64,000 nt of DNA from Raffaelea ambrosiae (lineage: Eukaryota > Ascomycota > Sordariomycetes > Ophiostomatales > Ophiostomataceae), in the NCBI GenBank assembly GCA_002778195.1, contig PCDI01000012.1, forward strand, positions 1,087,801 to 1,151,800. The letters run 5' to 3'. Both the position numbers and the translations under genes were made by a program. A model generated the notes under the pieces. The model was not told the DNA's origin and ran no database searches. It worked only from the letters and a program-made list of their open reading frames with translations. Of this stretch, positions 1 through 11,459 are shown piece by piece (within the stretch, counting starts at the first letter, position 1; each line of letters begins with the position of its first letter).

Positions 1-408
1 CCGAAGCCATTGCTCTTGGAACGACACAATTGTCGGCACGCGCAGCGCATCTGTATCGGGCGGGCTTGTTGTCACGATGGCCACCCGCGGCGCAATATCC
101 TCGAGGGTGGCCTCGATTCGCGCCTTGCTCCAAGCCGCCATGTCAATGGGCACGTAGCAAGCACCCACTTTAAGAACGCCCAGTATAGCGGGAAGAAGCT
201 CCAGCGACATCTGGGACAAAATGGGAACCATGTCACCGGGTTGAACTCCTGCCGCCAGCAGCGCGTTGCTGACGTGGAGCGATGCATCTCGTAGGCCGGC
301 GTAAGTAAGTGTTTTCCCATTCAACTCGACAGCAGTGGCATCTGGGGTGTTTGCCACCCACGTGTCGAAGAGGTCGACGACTGATTTTTCCAGGTAGTCG
401 ACTTTCAT
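1..408 (-). CDS. NRPS or NRPS-like enzyme, N-terminal adenylation domain (3' part outside window)
   Basis: An open frame reads from an ATG at 408 to the left edge (136 codons, no stop), so only the N-terminus is present. It opens directly with an adenylation domain and has no condensation domain before it. Core motif A1 appears as LTYAGL and motif A2 as LKVGACYVPID, both close to the NRPS consensus. A domains activate an amino or aryl/keto acid as an adenylate and load it on a carrier protein. An A-first layout fits A-T-R, A-T-TE or A-T-KS proteins, or the first module of an NRPS; the window cannot say which. It is divergent from the oxidase gene starting at 1017 and sits with a PKS, exporter and regulator, so it is probably a cluster backbone gene. 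Substrate residues lie outside the window. Confidence 0.88.
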   Translation of the reverse strand, partial: MKVDYLEKSVVDLFDTWVANTPDATAVELNGKTLTYAGLRDASLHVSNALLAAGVQPGDMVPILSQMSLELLPAILGVLKVGACYVPIDMAAWSKARIEATLEDIAPRVAIVTTSPPDTDALRVPTIVSFQEQWLR

Positions 409-1016
409 GGTGAATCCTCTGTCAGGGTTATACTCTGTTACACGCCAATACTACTTGGGCAGCGGTTCTTGATACGATTGCAGTGCCTCATCCGGAAACG
501 GAAAAAAAATGAAGAAAAGAAGGAAAGGAAAGGAAAGGATAGGAAAAAAAGAAGCATTAGAAACTAGGTCGCAAAATAATGGAAACTATGAAAAGCCAAA
601 CCAAGAGGATGATGTCCGAAGAGTGTTGATTGTCCGTCAGCCTCTTTCAAAGTAAGTCTATGGATTGTTCAAAAGCCTCTTTGAAAGTAATGTGTTTATA
701 TCGCTTAGTATGTCTCACTAAGCGTAGTCAGATAGGTACAGTGCAGTCATATAAGACGTCTCAGTGATATAGGGACGACTCTGTGATATAGGGGCGACTC
801 TGTGATATAGGCATAGTAAGCATCACGGCTGCGAACATGATGGCAAAGTTGGCGTGGGGGTGATGGATTTTGAAGTACACGGTTGTGAGCAAAGACACCT
901 TTTTTCGTCCTAGTATTTAAATAACAGCTGCATAAATTGATCAACATGTAATACGGCAACATATATCGTAACAAGAACACAAACTCTTCCATCAAGCTCG
1001 GAGTAGATAGTCCAGC
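409..1016. promoter_or_regulatory. Divergent promoter between NRPS-like gene and FAD oxidase gene
   Basis: This 608-base AT-rich spacer separates two start codons facing away from each other, so it must hold both promoters. It contains purine-rich runs near 500-560, two near-identical CCTCTTT(C/G)AAAGTAA boxes around 641 and 679, and a 19-bp tandem repeat at 761-811. No coding sequence is seen. Confidence 0.6.
761..811. repeat. 19-bp tandem repeat, about 2.7 copies
   Basis: Copies start at 761, 780 and 799. The unit is TCTGTGATATAGGGGCGAC, with one or two substitutions in the first copy. It lies about 205 bp upstream of the FAD oxidase start codon. Confidence 0.85.
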
Positions 1017-2879
1017 ATGAAGTTCCTCATCAGCACAAACGTGCAGAAGTTTCGTTCTCTTCTCGGGGACAACTCTCCAGGCATTCTCTACTGCCAACAC
1101 ACGTCCGCACTGCCCTTGCGACTCAGCAGTCCCGATGAGATACAAATTTGGATATGCCAAGGAGATGAAGTCACGGAAGCGCTCATGGAGCAGTGGCTGA
1201 GCCGTAGCCGACACTCGCCCAAGACGCTGCTGGTACACGACGCCAAGTTCATCCCGGCTCTGCAGAAGCTGTCCAGGGGCCGTGTGGCTGCGATCCAAGC
1301 GACGCCCAAGCCAGAGAAGAGCGACTCATCATGGGCCTGGTCGACGCTGCGGGCGGGCGAGATACTCCACACGCGCAGCTATGTCGTCAACGCAGCCGCC
1401 GCCGCAGCCTGTCGTCCCAAGGAGGTCGCCCCCCACAACAACCACGCCAAGAAGACCGTCGTGATTGTCGGGGCCGGCATCATGGGCCTCGTGATGGCAG
1501 AGTTTCTCGCCATCCGTGGTTTTCGAGTCCACGTTGTCGACTCCGGCCCGGATCCCCGTACCTTGTACAAGGACCCGGGGTGTCTCCTCGGCGCCACCCA
1601 CGCAGGCAGCAACGCTCGCATGTTCACCGTCACCGAAGCCGACTGCTACAACGATGGCGGCAGCAGCGTCTATCGAAACATGCGCCACATCTTCCGCAAG
1701 ACGGCCCGGGAGGGCGGCTGGAGCGTGAAGCCGCCGTCGAGCTTCAGCGCGGCCGATCTCGCTTGGATCAACGCCTTCGAGCAGCTTCCGACCTGGCTGG
1801 CCAGGGCCATGAAAGAGGACATCCACCACGTCAACCAGGTGTCTGGCAAGCTCTGGGCGGACTTTATGGACCGTGTCCCAGAGCTCTTCGAGGGCGTGGA
1901 CATGCACAAGGACATTCTGCGGCTGTATGCCGAGGAAAGCGCCCTGCATGCGGCTGCTGAGGTGTATCGGGAGCTCGGCGAAATCGAGCAAGAATTCTCG
2001 CTGCCCGCGTTCCTACAAGCGCATACCACCTTCCACGCGGCTGCCGAATCGAATGATCTCGCGGGCGGATTCGTCGTCAAAGGATTCACCCTCGGCATTC
2101 ACTCCTTTGTGAACAGGTTGCTGGACAGAATCGTGGCCCTCGATGGCAAGTTCACCTGGAACTGCTGCGTGACGCGCATTCGCCGCAACGCCTCGTCCGC
2201 GGTAACCATGCTCGAGTCTGACAGGGGACCTCTCCAGGCGGACAACTTTGTCATCAGCACGGGCGTGACGCGGAATCGGCTCCTGGATGGGACGGCCTCG
2301 GCGAACCTCGTGCAGGGCGTCTTGGGCATATGGCTGCACATCCCCAACCTGGACCCCCAGCTGGACAGATCGGCCAAGATCCATCGCCGCGGGTTTCTCG
2401 TCGAGGACATCAACGTGACCGTGTCCACGGACGCCGAGACGGGCGAGGACATTCTCATCTTTGGAGGGGGCTACGGGTATGTCGGCCTGGACAGCCCGTC
2501 GCCGGACTCTCCCGAGCTGCGAGCGCTCTTTGACGAGCTCGAGGAGGTGGCGAGAATCTACTTCCCGGCGGGATATCAGAGGGCAAAGGAGCAAGGCACT
2601 CTGTGGCCGGGAGGAGAAAGGAAGTTTTGCATCCGGCCCTTCACCTGCACCGGGTTGGGCATCTTTGAGGACATTCCCACCGCCAGCGGTGGCCATCTCG
2701 TCATCACCGGCGGCAACAATACGGGAGGATTTGCTCAAGCCCCGGCTATTGCCAGAGCAGTGTGCCGGGCTATGTCGGGGGAGCCTGATCCGATTCATGT
2801 CCTGTTCCATCCCCAGCGCAGCCAACTCGTTTCTCAAGTGCAGGACCATACCCAGCATGCCATCCGGTCGAACATATAG
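1017..2879 (+). CDS. FAD-dependent oxidoreductase, DAO family, with extra N-terminal domain
   Basis: A single-exon gene of 620 aa. The FAD-binding Rossmann motif VGAGIMGL (G152, G154, G157) is followed by an acidic strand end (VHVVDSG). The C-terminus ends in a glycine-rich FAD-contact segment, ITGGNNTGGFAQAPAIA, typical of the D-amino-acid oxidase/DadA superfamily. Such enzymes oxidise amines or amino acids to imines using FAD. Residues 1 to about 145 precede the Rossmann fold and match no domain I recognise; most DAO proteins start within a few residues of that motif. The gene is divergent from the NRPS-like gene and next to the PKS. I infer a tailoring role on the amino-acid-derived part of the product. 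The substrate is unknown. Confidence 0.85.
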   Translation: MKFLISTNVQKFRSLLGDNSPGILYCQHTSALPLRLSSPDEIQIWICQGDEVTEALMEQWLSRSRHSPKTLLVHDAKFIPALQKLSRGRVAAIQATPKPEKSDSSWAWSTLRAGEILHTRSYVVNAAAAAACRPKEVAPHNNHAKKTVVIVGAGIMGLVMAEFLAIRGFRVHVVDSGPDPRTLYKDPGCLLGATHAGSNARMFTVTEADCYNDGGSSVYRNMRHIFRKTAREGGWSVKPPSSFSAADLAWINAFEQLPTWLARAMKEDIHHVNQVSGKLWADFMDRVPELFEGVDMHKDILRLYAEESALHAAAEVYRELGEIEQEFSLPAFLQAHTTFHAAAESNDLAGGFVVKGFTLGIHSFVNRLLDRIVALDGKFTWNCCVTRIRRNASSAVTMLESDRGPLQADNFVISTGVTRNRLLDGTASANLVQGVLGIWLHIPNLDPQLDRSAKIHRRGFLVEDINVTVSTDAETGEDILIFGGGYGYVGLDSPSPDSPELRALFDELEEVARIYFPAGYQRAKEQGTLWPGGERKFCIRPFTCTGLGIFEDIPTASGGHLVITGGNNTGGFAQAPAIARAVCRAMSGEPDPIHVLFHPQRSQLVSQVQDHTQHAIRSNI

Positions 2880-3493
2880 ACTGTTATGATAAGAAGCCTG
2901 GCATGGTAAATACACCGTCCGTTTCTAGTGTACAGAGCGATGAAAGTATTCATTTTTTTAGTTTTAGTTTTAGTCTTTAAGTTGTATATACTTTCTTGCT
3001 ATCCATTTACACAATATACAATAACATAACTACGAAACAGACGAGAGATCACAGCTTTCAAACACACAAAATCCAGTTTAAAAGGGCTAGGGTCAAGTGT
3101 ATATTTCAGATGAATAAAGACAAGGAACTGATACATGCATCACCACAGAATGAGACACAAGCTTAGAAGAGCAGCCCCTTGCGCTGGTTTTCCTAATGTG
3201 TTCCGTGTTACGAATATATGTTTTCGGTCTTATCAAAGACCCCCCCTCTTCAACGGGCCCCTTTCTAGCCTACACAAAACCTAGAGAACTATTGGAAATT
3301 GAGTCGATTCCTAAACAAAAACTTGGTTGTCATAAAATGGGTTGCTAGTCAAGCGATGGCGTTCTGTGCACATGACTAAGCACTCCTACTTCCTTTCTAC
3401 CCCTAGATGGAAAACTACACGGAGCCACGAAAAACAAACTATTGGCGATTTCTTCTCCCCCGGATGTCAAAGGAGAAACAAGCACAGTTCTCA
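2880..3493. other. Intergenic, convergent 3' regions of FAD oxidase and PKS
   Basis: An AT-rich spacer between two converging genes. I see no coding sequence or repeat; it should hold both 3' UTRs. Confidence 0.6.
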
Positions 3494-6400
3494 TCAGCCG
3501 TGCATTGCCTGCAGACCCCCCACCGCCCGCTTGGCCAATGCCCCAAGCGTGCCCATGCTCAGCATCTCCAACACACTAATGTCCATCCCGAACATCTGTT
3601 TCCACCACGCCCGCATCTCTACCGCCACCATCGAGTCCAGGCCCAGCTGTGCCAGTGTCAAGGCGAGATCCAGCTCGCCATCTGCAGGAACCGGCCTCAG
3701 TACCAGGGCGAGCAGCTTCTTGCCAATCTCCTGCGCAAGAAACACGACGGACTCGGGCGTGTCGACAAGGGTCTCGGGGCTGGCCCGGGCTGCGTTTAAA
3801 AAGTGCCGCAGCGCGTCGCCGCCCGAGGCCCCACCGCTCCCCCGGCCGCGGACGTTGTGGAAGACGGACATACGGACGTCCTTGCGGAGCTTGATGCTGC
3901 TGTCGGGGCTGCTGAGCGGAATGGAGGGGGCGATGCCCACGAGAGTCGAATGGGGGTTGACGAGGCTCGCCGCCATGGATTCCGCCTCTCCCTCGCCCCC
4001 GGCGCCCCCCTTGTCGCCCGTCTCGACCGCCTCGTCGGGTGAACGAAGCGACTTTTCGCTTTGCGTCATCACACTTGCCAGCACCCCCAGCAGCTCGGAC
4101 TCCTGCACCGCCCGCCATCCTGTGCCCTTCATCTTCTTGAGCAGCTCGCTGTCGCCCTCCAAGTAGCCGGCGCCCTCGACGGCACCAATGTTGAGCGACG
4201 TGCAAGGCAGCCCCTGATCCGTGCGGAACTTGACGAATGCATCGAGAAAGGTGTTGGCGCTGGCGTAGTTGGCCTGCCCGGGCTGTCCCACGATGCCGGA
4301 CAGCGAGCTGAACAGGATGAAAAAGTCGAGATGCAGCGTCCGCGTGGCCTCGTGCAGGTTCCGCGTGCCCCGGACCTTGGGCGCCGTGGCCCCGTTCCAC
4401 TCCTCCATGGTCATGTTGCGCCAGGCTTGGTCCCGCAGCACCATCGTCATCTGGAGGACGCCCCTGAGTGGACGAGGCGACGATGCCTGCACGGCGCGGG
4501 CTACGTCCGCCGGGTCCGTGACGCTTCCGCGGACGACATGTGCCGTGCATCCCATGCTCTGGATCTCCTCGATAAAGAACTTGTCTCGCTCGGTCGTTCC
4601 CGCACTGCGGGAGAGGAACGTCAGGCATCGGGCTCCATTCTGGACCATCCACACGGCCACGGAACGGCCCAGACCACCGAGGCCGCCAACCAGCAGATAC
4701 GAGGCCGAGCCGTCCAGAAGAGCAGCCGTAGTCGTTGCATTTGTCGTGCCTGAGGACCGAATGTGTCCCAGTGACAGCTTCCCGGATTCTTTGTCTCGGA
4801 ACTCGAGCACGATCTTGCCAATGTGGCTGCCCTGCTGCATATGCTGGAATGCCTCTTGCATCTGGTCACCAGGGAAGACCTTGTCCATGGGAATGGCGCG
4901 AATGTGCCCCTGACGGAAAAAATCCATCATCGATCGAAGCAGGCTTCCACCACACGTTAGCACGATGATGGATATGTGTACGCAGGTGAGGATAAACGAA
5001 AATTAAAATAAAAACACACACAAAAAAAGGGCAAAAACTCACCGGCCGACCATCTCGGGCCTCTCCTCGCTCATCGCATCAATGTCCACACAGCGATAGC
5101 TGCGGTTGGCCAGGAACACCTCCATGTCGAGTTTGCCCGCGCCAAGGAGGTCACGCTTGCCAATCTCGACCATGGTGCCCCATTTGGCAATACAGCGCCA
5201 GGTTGCATGAAGCAGCTCGCCCGAGAGCGAGTTGAGCGCCACGTCCACCCCCTTGCCGTTGGTTTGCCTGAGCAAGTCCTTCTCGAAGCTCACACTGCGA
5301 GAGTGGAAAATGTGATCCCTGGCGATGCCAAATTCCTTGACAAGGAAGGCAATCTTCTTCTCACTGCTGACCGTCGTATAGATATCGGCCCCAATCATGC
5401 GGGCCAGCTGGATTGCAGCCAGGCCCACGCCACCACAGCCGCTGTGGATGAGGACCGACTACCAAGGGCGCAGCATCAGCATACACTGATCTAAAAAGAA
5501 AAAGAAAAACAGCTTCACGTACCTGGCCCTTTTCCAACGCACCGACGTTGATGAGAGAGTAGATTGCCGTGGCAAAGACTAGCGGCATGGAGGCTCCATT
5601 GACAAAGTCGAGGTCATCGGGGAGCTGCTCGCAGAGCTTTTCTGTGATCGTGACAGTCGATGCAAAGACATTGCGTCCGGTCAGAGCCACTCGATCTCCC
5701 ACACGGACCTTCTCTACCTTGGGTCCGATACGGCGCACGATTCCTGTGGCCTCGTAGCCAAAGGTGGGAGGGGGAGGCAGCTCAATGATTCCCATTGCGA
5801 CGAGAATATCCTGCAAACAGCAACGTTAATCCATTTTTTTTCTCTCTCCAAGCAAAGGGATAGGGGAGGCTGATGACAGAAAAATTTCACTTACACGAAA
5901 GTTCAATCCCGCAGCATGGACTTCGACTTGCACCTCGTCCTCGTGGGGGGGTTCCGCAGTTTTGCCTCGCCAGTGGAGAGTGTCCAAATGTCCTGGTTGA
6001 TCGATGGTCAAGCACGCATCCTCCTTCTCCTCCCCCTCGGTCGACTCCATGATGGTAGGGTTGCTCGCCGAAGAGACGGGGAAGAATCGATTGACCCGGA
6101 TCGCCATACTCTTGTCAACCGCATATTCGAAATCAGGATCCATCTCCCCATCCTTGACTCTGTCGGCAAAGCTCTGGAAAACATCGGCAATGGCTCGGCA
6201 CCCGCGCTGGCTCTCCAGGTCGTCTGCCTCACACGTGGCAAACGCCAGGCCCAGCTCGGAGCGGATGCACCGAGCCAAGCCGTGGATCTGACCAAAGCTC
6301 GGCTCTGCGCATTCGATCGTCGACGGTCGGGTGATCCACAACAGGCCCGAGTCGACCATGTTGTCGAGAAACCTCCTCAGCTGCCCGAGCGTGGCAGCAT

Positions 6401-9400
6401 CGAGACGCTCCACAAAGGACGTCTGCACGTCGAGCAGGGCGACGATGTCCTGACCAGGGGGGGGGATATCGGCCAGGCTGCAATACGAAATGCTGTATCC
6501 GCGCGCGAGGAACTCTTCGGCGATCAGGCGACAAGCAGACGATCCCGTCGAAGACTCGGAAAGAATCGTGACATGATTCGACGGGAGGCAATCGCGCTGG
6601 GGCCTCGCGGCAAGCACATGGCTTACATGGCTGGACGCGTCCGAATCCAACACGGGCTCGCCGCCCGTCGTCTCAAAACCGGACGCCGCCAGCATCTCTT
6701 TCCAGCTCGGCACGTCGACATATGGCTCATCAAGCCTGCCGTCGTCGACGCCCGCCTTCCAGACGGGCAGCAGTCCCAGGACGTACCTGGACCACGGCAG
6801 ACCGGGACGCATGGACTGCAGCAGAAGGCGCCCGGACGGAGCGAGAAGCTGACGAATGCGGACAAGAGACTCGGCAATCTTGGGCGTGCTGTGAAGCACC
6901 CCCGCCGCAACAACGAGATCAAAATCACCGTCGTGGAAGCCCTGGAGCTCGGCATCGACGCCGACGTCCAAGGTTGCAAAGGCCATGTTGTGGCGGTCCT
7001 GGAAGCGCGCCTTGAGGGCCTCGACCACGCCTGCAGAGGGGTCGGTCACCGCGTAGTGCGAGAAGAGCACCTGGCCATCAGGCCTCGTCAGGTCCTGGAC
7101 AAGGCCAGCTGTGGCAGAGCCGACGCCCGCACCCAGCTCCAGAATTCGCAGGCTGGGCTTGTAGTGGCCCAGACAGCGGACAAACGCAGACACATCGAAC
7201 AAGTCCTCCAGACAGCGGTCGAATTGGCCGAGCGTGTCGTCTGCATGCAAGACTTCGACGGCACGTCTTTGGCCGGAAAAGACAGCGGGGGTGTTCTCCA
7301 TGACGACAGTGATGGCTCGGGCAATGGGGGCCGCGGATGTCGAGGCCAACGTTGCGGCGAGGGATTCGATTCGAGAACTCAGCGTATCATCATCCCAGCC
7401 TCCTATACCATCTTGCGCACAGGACGCGCGTTTCTGGTCAAGCCACGCTTTGTATCCCTGGAGCTCGGGAATGACATCCGAGCCGCTCGCAGACGTGCGG
7501 GAGGAAGCGACAATGGCGAGGCCGACGAGCTCATCCAGCGCTGCGCGCCAGGCTTGGCTCTTTTGCATCGGCTGGACAAAGGTGCTGAGAGCTTCAGCGC
7601 CCCCCATCTGCCGCACCCACTCGCTCCGCGCGGTAATGGGCGCGCCGTCTTCTTCGATGCTGTCGCCATCGGCAAAGGATGTCAGCCGAACACCGGAGAC
7701 CTCGATGACGGGCTCGTCGCGGGCTGTCACCGTGCCTGTTCCGCAGACGCCGCTGCCCGCGAGCTCCGCCCTCGCCGAGACCGCCAGATTCTCAGCGGTG
7801 CAGCGGCGCAGGGTCAACGAAGCCACGCTGGCGGGGAGGACCTGGTGGTAGTCGTGCGTGAGGCCGTACCGCGCGGCAATGCAGAGCAGCTGGAAGTAGG
7901 AGTCCAGGATGACCGGGTGGAGGTGGTAAAACTGCTCATCCCCGTGCCAATTGTTGCGGACGTGGGCGCGCGCATCGCGTGGGCCCGTCGTCGTCGTCGT
8001 GATGTCCTGGAGACTCTCAAAGTGGTAGCCATAGTCGAGGCCACAGCGACGCATCGTTTCGTACCAGCGCTTGGTGGAGGCCTTTCGCGGCAAGGTCCCC
8101 TGCCCAGCCGTGCGCGTCGGCCTGGCGTCCTTGTCGTCCCGGGTCTGAATCTCGCCAGAACAGTGTTTGATCCAGGTGTGTCCATTGTGAGACGCGATGC
8201 TAAATTCCCACCACTCGCTGTCCAGCGCATCGGTCAGCCGCAGTCGACGGAACGACGTCACCAACTCCTTGGGCGAGCCGTCGTTGATGACCAGCGCCGT
8301 GCGCACAGCAACATTGCGCAGCTCGACCACGTCGTCGACGCCGGTGATCTGCCGGATCGCCTCGGCTGCCATGGCCACGTATCCGGCAAAGGGGAAGATG
8401 ATGTCGGCGTTGATCTTGTGGTCGCGGATCCATGGGGCGTTCTCCACGTGCAGCAAGTTCCGCCACACGGGCTCGAGGTCTGTGGTTTCGGGCACCTTGG
8501 CCCCCAGGAGGCTGTGGTGGGGGTGGTCGCGCGTGCGATATTCGTGCGTGATGCGAGGTTCGCGCCAAAGGTTGTGGTGGTGATCCCAGGGGTACGGGGG
8601 CAGGTCCGCGAGAGTGTGGCCGGCGGGCATGAGCGCCTGGAGATCAAAAGGGACGTGCTGGGTGAAGAGCTGGCCCAGAGCGGAAAGCCAGCTCTCCAAA
8701 CTGTTCGTCCGACGGGTCATTGTCGAAATGTAGGAGGCACTGCTGGAGTTTTGTGTGAGGATCTGGCGGAGGGGTCCGGCCAGGGCGGGATGCGGTCCCA
8801 CCTCGAGAAAGACCTGCTTGGAGGAGGAGGAGGAGCCGGCGTCGTCGTGCTGTTTGACGGCGCAGCTGACCGCGGATGTGAACAGCACGGGGCTTTCCAG
8901 GTTGGTCTGCCAGTACTTGGGCCCGAATCGACTCGTCTTGGCCACGGGGGCCAAGAACTCGCCAAAGACGCTCGAGAAGAAGGGCAGGGTGTGCGTCTGG
9001 CCGACGACGCCGGCGTCGACCATGTCGGCGTGGTACTCGGCGCCGATCTCCGTCATATGCGGCGAGTGGTAGGCCTTCTCGACCTTGAGCAGCGTGGCCA
9101 GCACCCCGGCGCCCGACGCCTTGATGGACCGAACCATCTCTGCCACCGGCTCGGCATCGCCGGAGATGGTCACGTTGTTGGGTGCGTTGTCGCAGGCCCG
9201 CACCACGCCCGGGACGAGGTGCTCCTCCGCTGCTTTCCAGCTCAGGCCCAGTGCGGCCATGGCGCCCTTGCGCGTCTGTCTCGCGGCGATGCGCCCGCGC
9301 AGAAACGCCACGACGATGGCCTCGCGCGCGCTCAGTCCGCCCGCAGCGTACGCGGCCGCAATCTCGCCGCTGGAGTGGCCCACCACGGCGGTCGGGCGGA

Positions 9401-11459
9401 TGCCAATGGAGGCGTACGTGTCGACCAGGGCGATCTGCAGGGCGGTGCATAGCGGCTGCGAGAATTCCGCCTCGTCGACGCGGCTGGTGCGCGCAGGCTT
9501 GCGCAGCTCGTCAGCCAGGGTCCAGGACGGGGCCAGCCGCGGGCCCAGCTCCTGCAGGGCCCTGTCGAGGCGGGCAATGGCGCTGCTGAAGACCGGGCTG
9601 GCATGGGGACGCAGCATCTCGTAGCCCATGCGGGCCCATTGCGCGCCCTGGCCCGTAAAGACCATGACCAGGTCCGTGGCCTGGTCCGGGTCCTGGTGGA
9701 GATGGGTGGTCTTGGCGGCGGGCGCGGGCGCGGGAGCCGACGTCGTGGGAGCAGCCAGCGTGAACTTGTCTCTGGTACAGACGGCAAATGTGCGGTGCGG
9801 GAGGTGTTCCCGCTTGTTGGCCAGGGTGTAGGCCACATCGGGCAGCAGATGCGGGGCTTGATCGAGGAACGCCTCGTAGTTGCGGCTCGTGGCCTTGAGG
9901 GATGCCGGGGTGTTGGCTGAGAAGAGCAGCAGGTGCGGCGTGTTTGTTGGGGCGCCGCCCTCGGGTTGCCGCTTGCGACCAGCATCGTGCCTGGAGGCGG
10001 ACTCAACGATGACGTGGGCATTGGAACCGCCCAGGCCGAAGCTGTTCACACTGACGCGCTCGTCGCGGTGCTCGGGCCACGGTGTCGGCTCGGTCGGGAC
10101 GATGAGATTGGCTTCCTCAAAGGGAATCGCAGGGTTCCGGGGGAGGGACTTGATGCTGGGCGGGATCGCGCGGTGCTCCAAGGCGAGCACAGCCTTGACA
10201 AGGCCGACCAGCCCGGCGGCACCCTCTGTGTGGCCGAGATTGGCCTTGACCGAGCCGATGTGCACGCCGGCCTGGCCGAAGCAGGCGGCCACGGCTGCCG
10301 TCTCGACGGGGTCGCCCGCGCGCGTCCCCGTTCCGTGACACTCAAAGTAGCCGGTGCGGCGGATGTCGTCGATGCCCGCACTCCGGTACGCCTGGCGAAT
10401 GAGCGCCTCCTGGGCCTGGGCGCTCGGCTGCGAGACGGTGGGTGTGTGGCCGTTGTGGTTGGCGGCGGCGCCGGCCACGACGGCCCGCACGGGGTTGCCG
10501 TCGCGGATGGCGGCGGCCAGGGGCTTGAGGTAGACGGTCACGACGCCCTCGCCGCGGGCGTATCCGTTGGCTTGGGCCGAGAAGGTGTTGCAGGAGCCGT
10601 CGGGGCTGAGCACGCCCTGCTCGGACTTGGCCGCCGTCAGCGCCGGGGTCATGATGAGGTTGATGCCGCCGACGATGGCGGCCTCGCACTCGCCGCGCGC
10701 AATGGCCGCGCAGGCCTCCTGGACGCTGACGAGCGACGACGAGCAGGCCGTGCGCAGGGTCATGCTGGGGCCGCGCAGGTCCATCTCGTGGGACAGGCGG
10801 TTCGACACCATGAAGTCGTGGGCGCCCAGCACCTGGTAGGGGCCGTAGGCCTGCGTGTCGCGCGACGACATGTCATACCAGTCCTGGCCGTAGCTGCCGA
10901 CGTACACGCCGGTCCGGGAGCCCCGCCAGCCCGTCTCGCCGGCGTCGTCCACGGCCTCGCGCGCAACCTCGAGGAGCAGACGCTGCTGGGGGTCCAGCGT
11001 CTCGACCTCGCTGCGGGGCATGGAGAAGAAGGACGTGTCCAGCGCGGCGAGGTCGTTGGTGGCATCGAGGAAGTATCCTTGCTGCGCGATGACCGTGCCG
11101 GGCTTCTTGTTCGGCGAGTGATAGGCCGCAATGTTGTACCGGGACGCCGGCACGGGGCCGCGGGCGTCCCGGCCGGCATGGAGGAAGGCCCACAGCTCCG
11201 ATGGCGATCGGATGCCTCCGGGCAGCCGACATGCCATGCCGCAGATGGCGACGGGCTGGAACAAGGGCTCCTTCACCTGGGTGCTGGCGTCTGTTTCATG
11301 GTCTGCCCCATTTGTCTTCGTTTCATGCATACTGATGCGACCGTTCATCGCGTCACCGTTGGGCTCGCGGGACCCGTCGAGTCTACTGTGGCCGTTCGTG
11401 GCAAGCCCATTGGTCCCGTTTGCACCAGCGGTGCTGGCTCCGTTAGAATAGCCGTTCAT
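3494..11459 (-). CDS. Highly reducing type I polyketide synthase (KS-AT-DH-MT-ER-KR-ACP)
   Basis: Four exons: 11459-5895, 5810-5523, 5458-5043 and 4943-3494, giving 2572 aa; the three introns (84, 64 and 99 nt) keep frame and rejoin ER and KR motifs. The ketosynthase has TACSSSL (C239), ECHGTGT and NLGHTEG. The acyltransferase has GQGAQW and GHSSGE. The dehydratase has DHKINADIIFP and a later LDSYFQ; the usual glycine of HxxxGxxxxP is alanine. The methyltransferase carries LELGAGVGSAT. The enoyl reductase runs from GLNFRDIL through HSGCGGVGLAA to the third intron. The ketoreductase has VGGLGGLGRS (about 2176-2184) and catalytic Y2316 in NYASAN. The ACP serine is S2527 in LGLDSM, and the protein ends about 45 residues later with no release domain, as usual for fungal HR-PKSs. 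It should make a reduced, C-methylated chain. Divergent from the MFS gene. Confidence 0.95.

Noticed and set aside
5916..9452. 1178-codon plus-strand ORF
   Set aside because: Antisense to the PKS AT-DH-MT region. It comes from GC-rich third positions of the real gene and has Arg/Gly/Ala-rich composition without domains.
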